Assembly: GCA_964555735.1 (NCBI GenBank)
Contig: CAZKTS010000316.1
Coordinates: 1-11,806, forward strand
Length of the DNA: 11,806 bases
DNA from: CAZKTS01 sp964555735
Lineage (GTDB): Bacteria; Actinomycetota; Acidimicrobiia; IMCC26256; PALSA-555
Direction: 5' to 3'
Positions within the stretch are counted from its first letter, which is position 1; each line of letters begins with the position of its first letter. Below the pieces are notes generated by a model. That model ran no database searches. It worked only from the letters and a program-made list of their open reading frames with translations, and was not told the origin of the DNA. Shown here in pieces: positions 5,710 through 11,806 of this stretch. A program made the translations under genes and the position numbers.

Positions 5710-7038
5710 ATGGCAGCAGTGACCGAGGACGGAGGGGAGTCGATCCGCGTGTTCCTCGCCGACGACAACGTGATCGTGCGCGAAGGCGTCCGCGCGCTCC
5801 TCAACCTCGAGCCCGACCTCGAGATCGTCGGCGTGGCGGGCGACTACGACGAGCTGCTCGCGAACGCAGCGGCGCTCGAGCCCCAGGTGCTGGTCACCGA
5901 CATCCGCATGCCACCGAGCTTCCAGAGCGAGGGCATCGACGCGGCGAAGGAGCTCCGCAAGATCCACCCGGGCACCGGTGTCGTGGTGCTCTCGCAGTAC
6001 GACGACCCGGAGTACGCGGTCTCCCTGCTCGCCGACGGCGCCGCGGGCTACGCCTACCTGCTGAAGGACTCCATCGCCGAGGGCGACCAGCTCGCGCGCG
6101 CCGTGCGCGAGGTCGCGACCGGCGGCTCGGTGCTCGACCCGAAGATCGTCGAGTCGCTCGTGCAGCCGGTCTCGACCGGTGACACCGGGCTCACCGACGA
6201 CGAGGAGGACCTCCTCCAGCAGGTGGCCGAGGGCCGGCCGATCAAGGCCATCGCCACGACGCGCCAGACCACTCCTGCTGCGGTCAACGACGCCGTGGAG
6301 GAGCTGTTCCTCAAGCTCTCGCAGGGCGCGACCGCAGGCACGGCCGGATCGTTGCGCCGCTTGCGCATGCTGCACCAGGCGATCGTCGACCGTGAGGAGC
6401 AGGGGGAGACGCTCAGCCGGCTCCTGCCCACCGGCGTCGCGGAGAAGCTGCGCACCGAGGGCCGGCACATCGGCGAGACCGAGGAGCTCGTCGTCACGGT
6501 GCTGATGTCCGACATCCGCGGCTACTCGGCCATCGCCGAGACCGCGGATCCGAGCCATCTCGCGAAGCAGCTCAACGAGCACCGGGCGGAGATGAACCAC
6601 GCGATCCTGGACGCGGGCGGCACGGTGATGCAGTTCGTGGGCGACGCGGTGATGGCGTCGTTCGGTGCACCGGTCGCGCAGGACGACCATGCCGACCGGG
6701 CGATGGCCGCGGCGTGCGCGATGGCCGAACGCCAGCAGGTCGTCAACGAGCGCTGGGCGAAGGAGGGTCTCGAGCCGTTCGTGCTCGGCATGGGGCTCTC
6801 CACCGGGCGGGTCGCGGCCGCGCTGCTGGGCTCGGAGGAGCGCCTCGAGTACACGCTCGTCGGCGACACCGTGAACCTGTCGCAGCGGCTCCAGGACCTC
6901 GCGCGCCCGTCGGGCCTCGTGATCAGCGAGGCGACGCTCGACGCGCTGACCGAGAAGCCCGAGCGCGTGGACCTCGGGGAGCAGGCCGTCAAGGGCCGCG
7001 CCCAGGCGGTGCGCGCGTACCTGATCGAGCTGTCGTGA
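5710..7038 (+). CDS. Response-regulator class III nucleotide cyclase (REC-HTH-CHD)
   Basis: The 442-residue soluble protein has three parts. A receiver domain (about 11-135) has acidic pair D18-D19, phosphoacceptor D64 (VTDIRMPP), switch S95 and K119, so it should be phosphorylatable. Residues 161-205 (LTDDEEDLLQQVAEGRPIKA onward) follow the LuxR/GerE helix-turn-helix pattern but are degenerate. A linker with LLPTGVAEKL, as found before many cyclase domains, leads into a class III cyclase domain (about 260-440). There, metal-binding aspartates are D268 (MSDIRGYS) and D312 (FVGDAVMASFG), and transition-state residues are N389 and R393 (GDTVNLSQRL). Substrate-specifying positions appear to be Q308 and T382; bacterial adenylate cyclases usually have Lys at the first. 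The reaction is ATP (or GTP) to cyclic nucleotide plus pyrophosphate; the product is uncertain. No cognate histidine kinase is in the window. It heads a plus-strand run with an ABC system 40 bases downstream. Confidence 0.92.
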   Translation: MAAVTEDGGESIRVFLADDNVIVREGVRALLNLEPDLEIVGVAGDYDELLANAAALEPQVLVTDIRMPPSFQSEGIDAAKELRKIHPGTGVVVLSQYDDPEYAVSLLADGAAGYAYLLKDSIAEGDQLARAVREVATGGSVLDPKIVESLVQPVSTGDTGLTDDEEDLLQQVAEGRPIKAIATTRQTTPAAVNDAVEELFLKLSQGATAGTAGSLRRLRMLHQAIVDREEQGETLSRLLPTGVAEKLRTEGRHIGETEELVVTVLMSDIRGYSAIAETADPSHLAKQLNEHRAEMNHAILDAGGTVMQFVGDAVMASFGAPVAQDDHADRAMAAACAMAERQQVVNERWAKEGLEPFVLGMGLSTGRVAAALLGSEERLEYTLVGDTVNLSQRLQDLARPSGLVISEATLDALTEKPERVDLGEQAVKGRAQAVRAYLIELS

Positions 7039-7067
7039 CGGGCGCGGAGCAGATGAAGCCCACGAGT

Positions 7068-7073
7068 GGGAGG
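7068..7073 (+). promoter_or_regulatory. Ribosome binding site of the ABC ATPase gene
   Basis: GGGAGG sits five bases before the ATG at 7079, inside the 40-base gap after the cyclase stop. It supports this start over the in-frame ATG seven codons later. No terminator-like hairpin or T-run is present in the gap, which is compatible with co-transcription with the cyclase. Confidence 0.65.
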
Positions 7074-7078
7074 CAGGC

Positions 7079-7834
7079 ATGACCGAGACCACCGACGCCA
7101 TGGCGTCGCCGCCGGCGGGAACGACCGACGTCCTCGTGACGCGCGGGCTGCGCAAGACGTTCGAGTCCGACGGCGTGCCGGTGCGCGCGCTCCGCGGCGT
7201 CGACTTCGTGATGAAGCCGGGCGAGTTCATCACTGTGATGGGTCCGTCCGGCTGCGGGAAGTCGACGCTCCTCAACCTCGTCGCCGGGCTCGACACCGCG
7301 ACCGACGGCGAGATCGCTCTGGCCGGCGAGTCGCTGGTGGGCAAGACCGAGGACGAGCTCGCGATCATGCGGCGGCGCCACATCGGCATCGTGTTCCAGT
7401 TCTTCAATCTGCTCGAGGGCATGAGCGTGCTGGAGAACGTGACGCTGCCCGCGGTGATCGCGGGTGCGCCGCGCCGGCGCGCCGAGACGCGCGCTCGCGA
7501 CCTGCTCGACCTCCTCGGGCTGGCCGAGAAGGCGAAGGACGCACCGGGGGTGCTCTCCGGTGGGCAGCGGCAGCGGCTCGCGATCGCGCGGGCGCTGGCG
7601 AACGAGCCGACGCTGCTGCTCGCCGACGAGCCGACGGGTGCGCTCGACTCCGAGGGCGGGCACGAGGTGCTCGAGCTCTTCCGGCGGCTGCACGCGGGCG
7701 GCCAGACGATCCTCATGGTCACCCACGACGACGAGGTGGCCGCCGCCGGCGACCGCATCGCGCGCATGCGCGACGGCCGGATGGTCACCGACGCCGAGGA
7801 GGCCGCGTTCGCGGCCGGTCTCACCCAGGCCTGA
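7079..7834 (+). CDS. MacB/LolD/FtsE-type ABC transporter ATP-binding protein
   Basis: The 251-residue protein is a complete ABC ATPase: Walker A GPSGCGKST (55-63), Q-loop Q107 in FQFFNLL, signature LSGGQRQRLAIARAL (159-173), Walker B LLLADEPTGALD (179-190) with catalytic E184, and H-loop H216 in VTHDDE. FQFFNLL, ENVTLP and ADEPTGALD are characteristic of the MacB/LolD/FtsE group, which powers FtsX-like permeases in export of lipoproteins, peptides or toxic compounds, or in mechanotransmission to envelope enzymes. It has no TM helix and should act on the inner membrane face as a dimer with the two permeases encoded immediately downstream. Its stop is 23 bases before the first permease ATG. The product of the transported or signalling activity cannot be told from sequence. 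Confidence 0.96.
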   Translation: MTETTDAMASPPAGTTDVLVTRGLRKTFESDGVPVRALRGVDFVMKPGEFITVMGPSGCGKSTLLNLVAGLDTATDGEIALAGESLVGKTEDELAIMRRRHIGIVFQFFNLLEGMSVLENVTLPAVIAGAPRRRAETRARDLLDLLGLAEKAKDAPGVLSGGQRQRLAIARALANEPTLLLADEPTGALDSEGGHEVLELFRRLHAGGQTILMVTHDDEVAAAGDRIARMRDGRMVTDAEEAAFAAGLTQA

Positions 7835-7857
7835 GCGCCGCACCTTCCGCCGACCCG

Positions 7858-10266
7858 ATGCGCGCCGCCCGGATCTATGCCGCCGCGACCGTGCGGCGGA
7901 GCTGGCGGGCGCTGTTCGTGCTCGCGCTCCTGGTCGGTCTGATCGGTGCCGTCACCGTGGCCACGCTCGCCGGGGCCCGACGGACGTCGAGCGCGTTCGA
8001 CCGGTTCAAGGACGAGACCCGCACGGCGGACCTCACGATCTTCGGCGCCGGCCTCGACGCCGCCGGGCTCGCCGAGCTGCGTGCGTTCCCCGGCGTCGAG
8101 ACCGTCGCCACCGGTCGCCAGCTCACGACCGAGATCGACGGCGGCTTCGCGAGCGTGGGCGCGCCGACCGACGACGGCATCGGGCGGACCATCGACGTCC
8201 CTCGCGTCCTCGAGGGCCGGCTGCCGCGCCAGGACCGGGCGAGCGAGGTCGCGATCCCGGAGCCACGCGCCGCGGCCGCAGGCCTGGAGGTCGGCGACAC
8301 GATCGAGCTCGAGACGTACTCGCCCGAGGACACCGCGGTGCTCGCGCAGGGTGACCCCCGGGAACCGTCGGGTCCGGAGGTGCAGCTCCGGATCGTCGGG
8401 ATCACCCGTGCGCCGAGCGATCTGTCGATCGAGGGGCAGACGGGCGGCCTCCTGTTCACGACGCGAGCGTTCGGCACCGAGTACGGCGACCAGATCGGCT
8501 CGTTCATCCCGAACGTCCTCCGGGTCCGGGTCGAGAGCGACGAGGACATCGCGCCGGTGGTCCGTGCCGCGCGCAGGCTGCTGACCGACGATCCCGACGC
8601 GTTCGGCGTGCAGCCGCTGTCGGAGACGGTCGGCGGTGTGCAGGAGTCGCTGGACGTGGTGACCACGGCGCTGCTCGTGGTGGCGGGCCTGGCCGCGCTC
8701 GTCGGGCTCGTGATCCTGAGTCTCGCCGTGAGCCGGTTCGTCGACCGCGGCGGCGAGGACCTCGTCGTGCTCCGTGCGCTCGGGCTGTCCCGGGCCGAGC
8801 GCACGGCAGCGCTCACGCTCCCGTTGGTCATCACGGCCGTCACCGGCGCCGTGATCGCCGTCGTGGTCGCCTTGCTGGCGTCGCCGCTCATGCCGCTGGG
8901 CCTCGCGCGCGATGCCGAGCCCGACCCGGGGTTCGACCTCGACCGGCTGGTGCTGGGTGCGGGCCTCGCGGCGATCGTGCTCGTGGTGATCGGTGTCGCG
9001 GCGTTGGCATCGGCGGTGTCCGTGCGCCGCGAGGCACGCGATCCCACGGACGAGGTGGCGTCGACCCGATTGGGACGAGCCGCAAGCGTGGACGCGCTCC
9101 GACCGCCGATCGCCGCAGGCCTCCGGCTGGCCTTGCAGCGCGGTCAAGGCCGCGCCGCGACACCGCTCCCGTCGGCGGTGCTCGGCACGGTGCTCGCGAT
9201 CGCGGGCATCGTCGCGGCGTCGGTGTTCGGCGCCAGCCTCGCTGCGCTCGACGGGACGCCGGCGGCCTACGGCTACAACTGGGACGCGCACGTGTACCTG
9301 CGCCCGTCCGACGATGTCGCAGCGGGCCGGCCGTGCAGTGGGTACGACCCAGCGATCGTGGACGACTCGGTCATCAGCGGCGTCGCGACCCTGTGCAGCG
9401 TGACGGTCTCCATCGCCGACCACTCGACGAACGCAGTCGGGATCGCGGTGAAGCACGGGCGGATCGAGCCGACGGTCATCGACGGTCGGGCGCCGCGCGC
9501 GCCTGACGAGGCCGCACTCGGCACCGACACGCTCGCTGCCACCCACCTCGCCATCGGTGACCGGGTCGCGATCGCCGAGGGGAGCGAGGGCGAGCAGTAC
9601 CGGATCGTCGGGACCGTGGTGCTCCCGTCTCTCTCGGCGGACGACTCGGGCAATCCGCAGGCGATCGCCGACGGTGTCCTGCTCACCGGGCGCGGCGCCG
9701 ACCGGATCTTCGGTGACCCTCAGGACAGCTACCCGATCCTCCTGCGCTGGCGTGACGGGATCGACGATCGCGCCGGGATCGCGCACCTCCGGGAGCGCAC
9801 GGAGCTGCTCGTCGGTGACAACACGACCGTGCCGTTGGAGGTCGACCGCCTGGACCAGCTCGACGCGCTGCCCTGGGCGCTGGGCGGGTTCTTCGCGCTC
9901 ATCGGCGTGCTGGGCATCGGCTACGCAGTGGTCGTGACCGTCCACCGGCGTGCCGGCGACCTCGCGATCCTCAAGACGATCGGGTTCCGGCGCGCCCAGG
10001 TGATGGAGACGGTCGCGACGCAGGCAACCGCGCTCGGCGCGATCGGTCTCGTCCTCGGCATCCCGATCGGTCTCATCGTCGGCCGGCTGGTGTGGTCGGA
10101 GGTGGGCCGCGGCGCGGGCATCGAGACGGACGCGACCATGACGGTCTCCGTGCTCGCGCTCGTAGCGGTGGTCGCGCTCGCGCTGCTCGCGATCAACCTC
10201 GTCGCCTTCGTGCCCGCGCGCCGCGCGGCGCGGCTGCGCCCGGCCGTCGTGCTGCGGAGCGAGTGA
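7858..10266 (+). CDS. FtsX-like ABC permease (first of a tandem pair)
   Basis: From ATG 7858 the product has 802 residues and two repeats of the MacB/FtsX permease module. Hydrophobic helices are at about 18-39, 271-293, 321-343 and 366-388 (first half) and 440-462, 674-695, 723-745 and 761-789 (second half). Large extracytoplasmic domains lie after helices 1 and 5, as in the MacB-PCD fold. The N-terminal motif AGARRTSSAFDRF and the C-terminal PARRAARLRPAVVLRSE are typical of actinobacterial members. Cytoplasmic loops after helices 2 and 6 carry the ATPase-coupling pattern (E-D-L-V-V-L-R-A-L-G-L-S, D-L-A-I-L-K-T-I-G-F). Two cysteines in the second extracytoplasmic domain (C493 and C513) may pair. 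The frame is open far upstream over the ATPase gene, but the start is set by the basic residues just before helix 1. No ribosome binding site is seen; coupling to the ATPase stop is likely. Confidence 0.93.
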   Translation: MRAARIYAAATVRRSWRALFVLALLVGLIGAVTVATLAGARRTSSAFDRFKDETRTADLTIFGAGLDAAGLAELRAFPGVETVATGRQLTTEIDGGFASVGAPTDDGIGRTIDVPRVLEGRLPRQDRASEVAIPEPRAAAAGLEVGDTIELETYSPEDTAVLAQGDPREPSGPEVQLRIVGITRAPSDLSIEGQTGGLLFTTRAFGTEYGDQIGSFIPNVLRVRVESDEDIAPVVRAARRLLTDDPDAFGVQPLSETVGGVQESLDVVTTALLVVAGLAALVGLVILSLAVSRFVDRGGEDLVVLRALGLSRAERTAALTLPLVITAVTGAVIAVVVALLASPLMPLGLARDAEPDPGFDLDRLVLGAGLAAIVLVVIGVAALASAVSVRREARDPTDEVASTRLGRAASVDALRPPIAAGLRLALQRGQGRAATPLPSAVLGTVLAIAGIVAASVFGASLAALDGTPAAYGYNWDAHVYLRPSDDVAAGRPCSGYDPAIVDDSVISGVATLCSVTVSIADHSTNAVGIAVKHGRIEPTVIDGRAPRAPDEAALGTDTLAATHLAIGDRVAIAEGSEGEQYRIVGTVVLPSLSADDSGNPQAIADGVLLTGRGADRIFGDPQDSYPILLRWRDGIDDRAGIAHLRERTELLVGDNTTVPLEVDRLDQLDALPWALGGFFALIGVLGIGYAVVVTVHRRAGDLAILKTIGFRRAQVMETVATQATALGAIGLVLGIPIGLIVGRLVWSEVGRGAGIETDATMTVSVLALVAVVALALLAINLVAFVPARRAARLRPAVVLRSE

Positions 10267-11806
10267 TGGCCGCGGTCTGGTACCGGTTCCGCGCCGAGCT
10301 GCGGTCGCGGTGGTTGCCGCTCGTCGGGCTCGGGCTGCTCGCCGGGCTCACCGGCGCGGCAGTGCTCACCGCGGCCGCCGGCGCCCGCCGCACCTCGTCC
10401 TCCTACGAGCGGATGCTGTCATCCACGAGCGCGTCCGACTTCGTGGTGCGCACCGGCGGTGGCAGCAGCGGCGAGATCGACCCGGACGACGTCGCCGGCA
10501 TCCCCGGCGTGGCCCAGGCGGGACTGGTCGAGCGCTATTACCTCACGACGCCGGGGCCGCGCGAGACCGTGGCCGAGCGCACGCCCGTGCTCGCGAGCGC
10601 GAGCGTCGACGGCGTCGCCTACTTCGAGGTCGGCCGGCCGAAGGTGCTCGAGGGTCGGATGCCCGATCCCGACCGTCCGAACGAGATCCTCGTCAGCCAG
10701 GTGCTGCGGGACCAGGGCAGCTTCGACGTCGGGGATCCCGCCCCCCTCGTGATCGTCTCGGTCGCGCCCGACGCGGAAGGTGGCATCCAGACCGAGGCCG
10801 TGGACCTGAAGGTCGTCGGGGTCGGCGTGACGCCCGACCAGATCGGCATCGACGAGCGCCGGCAGAGCGGGTTGCAGATGCTGCTCACACCGGCGTTCGC
10901 TCGTGCGCACCCGGACCAGGCGGTCGAGTCGAACATCCAGGTCGAGCTCGCGCCGGGCGCCGACGCGCGAGCCTTCGCACGGGACGCGCGTGCGCTGCTC
11001 CCTGGTGAGGCGGTCGACGTCGTGTCGACGGCCTCCGACCAGGACCGTGTCGAGCGTGCGGTCGAGCCGCAGGTCGTCGCGCTGTGGGTCTTCGCCGGGG
11101 TGCTGGCGCTCGCGGCGCTGCTGGTGATCGGCCAGGCCCTCGCCCGTCAGCTCAGCCTGGCCGCGGTCGACGATCCCACCCTCGGCGCGCTCGGGCTCGG
11201 GCACCGTGAGCGCGTCGCGCTGGGCGTCGTTCGTGCGCTGCCGGTGGCGGTGGTCGCCGCCGTCGTGGCCGTGGTCGGTGCGGTGCTCGCATCGCCGCTC
11301 ATGCCGATCGGCCCGGCGCGCGTCGCCGATCCCGCCCCCGGCATGGATGTCGACGTCCCCGTCCTCCTGGTCGGCGGGTTCGCGATCGTCGCGGTCCTCC
11401 TGGTGTTGGCCGTCCCGCCGGCGTGGCGGCTCGCGCGCCGCCGGCTCGGCGGCGACGACGCGACCTTCGGTCGGGAGCGGTCGCGCGTCGCGGAGCAGCT
11501 GGCGCGCCTCGGTGCACCACCGACCGCGGTGGCCGGCACGCGGTTCGCGCTCGAGCCGGGCCGGGGCCCGACCGCGGTCCCGACGCGTTCGGTGCTCGTG
11601 GGCGTGACCGCCGCCGCGACGGCGGTCGTCGCCGCCATCGTCGTGGCGGCGAACCTCCAGCACGTCGTCGACACCCCGGAGCAGTGGGGCGCCACGTGGG
11701 ACGTCACCGCGCAGGTCGCGGCCGACCCCCGTGAGCTGCCCGACGCCGACGCCGACGTCGGCCTCATCCTCGAGGTCAAGCAGCAGGTGGTGGAGGAAGC
11801 GCTCGA
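10266..11806 (+). CDS. FtsX-like ABC permease (second of a tandem pair), 3' end outside window
   Basis: The ATG at 10266 overlaps the preceding stop (TGATG), a sign of translational coupling. The frame stays open to the window edge (513 full codons). The visible part begins MAAVWYRFRAELRSRWLPLV, then helix 1 (about 19-39) and AGARRTSSSYERM, nearly the same as AGARRTSSAFDRF in the upstream permease. Further helices are at about 270-294, 318-341, 363-383 and 440-462, matching the first five of the upstream permease almost position for position. The segment ASPLMPIGPAR equals ASPLMPLGLAR there. It is therefore a paralogue from duplication, probably forming a heterodimeric permease with it, served by the single ATPase. 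About one third of the protein (last three helices and C-terminus) should lie beyond the window. The extracytoplasmic domain differs clearly from that of the paralogue. Confidence 0.93.
   Translation, partial: MAAVWYRFRAELRSRWLPLVGLGLLAGLTGAAVLTAAAGARRTSSSYERMLSSTSASDFVVRTGGGSSGEIDPDDVAGIPGVAQAGLVERYYLTTPGPRETVAERTPVLASASVDGVAYFEVGRPKVLEGRMPDPDRPNEILVSQVLRDQGSFDVGDPAPLVIVSVAPDAEGGIQTEAVDLKVVGVGVTPDQIGIDERRQSGLQMLLTPAFARAHPDQAVESNIQVELAPGADARAFARDARALLPGEAVDVVSTASDQDRVERAVEPQVVALWVFAGVLALAALLVIGQALARQLSLAAVDDPTLGALGLGHRERVALGVVRALPVAVVAAVVAVVGAVLASPLMPIGPARVADPAPGMDVDVPVLLVGGFAIVAVLLVLAVPPAWRLARRRLGGDDATFGRERSRVAEQLARLGAPPTAVAGTRFALEPGRGPTAVPTRSVLVGVTAAATAVVAAIVVAANLQHVVDTPEQWGATWDVTAQVAADPRELPDADADVGLILEVKQQVVEEAL

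Noticed and set aside
5585..5710. 42-residue N-terminal extension of the CNB protein
   Set aside because: It would span the entire divergent promoter region and is low-complexity; MRIESSALTVSW is the more natural start.
7053..7082. Nine-codon mini-ORF (MKPTSGRQA) whose stop overlaps the ATPase ATG
   Set aside because: It has only a poor ribosome binding site, shows no attenuator structure, and short ATG-to-TGA frames of this size occur by chance.
7066..7857. Upstream in-frame extension of the first permease over the ATPase gene
   Set aside because: The extension is Arg/Gly/Ala-rich noise in another frame of the ATPase; the permease family begins directly before its first TM helix at 7858.
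5707..9945. A 1412-codon open frame on the minus strand
   Set aside because: It lies opposite the cyclase, ATPase and permease genes, whose motifs are unmistakable; its composition is low-complexity Arg/His/Asp/Gly and shows no domain.

Overview
The window is GC-rich (third codon positions almost all G or C), with GTG as well as ATG starts, short intergenic gaps and no rRNA, tRNA, insertion sequence or CRISPR array. Gene content (class III nucleotide cyclase, tandem MacB-type permeases ending in RPAVVLRSE, acidic single-span membrane protein, carotenoid oxygenase) fits a high-GC actinobacterium. Acidimicrobiia or a similar deep-branching group is a guess, not shown by the sequence. There is no gene-free stretch longer than about 125 bases.

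The left half (1-5584) is one co-directional minus-strand series. In transcription order it encodes: a protein with a C-terminal cyclic-nucleotide-binding (CNB) domain (5584-4586); exodeoxyribonuclease III (4542-3763); a two-TM protein with two TrkA-N/RCK-like NAD-binding regions (3750-2080); a carotenoid oxygenase (2067-688); a small membrane-anchored protein (660-178); and the beginning of an MGH1/GH63-like glycoside hydrolase that leaves the window at base 1. Gaps are 43, 12, 12, about 27 and about 34 bases, so co-transcription is plausible although the functions are mixed.

The right half (5710-11806) is a plus-strand series: a REC-HTH-class III cyclase fusion (5710-7038), a MacB/LolD-type ABC ATPase (7079-7834), an 802-residue FtsX-like permease (7858-10266), and a paralogous second permease whose ATG overlaps the previous stop codon and which runs off the right edge (10266-11806).

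The two series diverge from a 125-base region (5585-5709). The most interesting reading of the window is a candidate cyclic-nucleotide module. A response-regulator-controlled cyclase with an unusual substrate-specifying residue sits head-to-head with a protein carrying a near-canonical cNMP-binding cassette, and lies directly upstream of a heteromeric ABC exporter or mechanotransmission system. The link is inferred from domains and position only.
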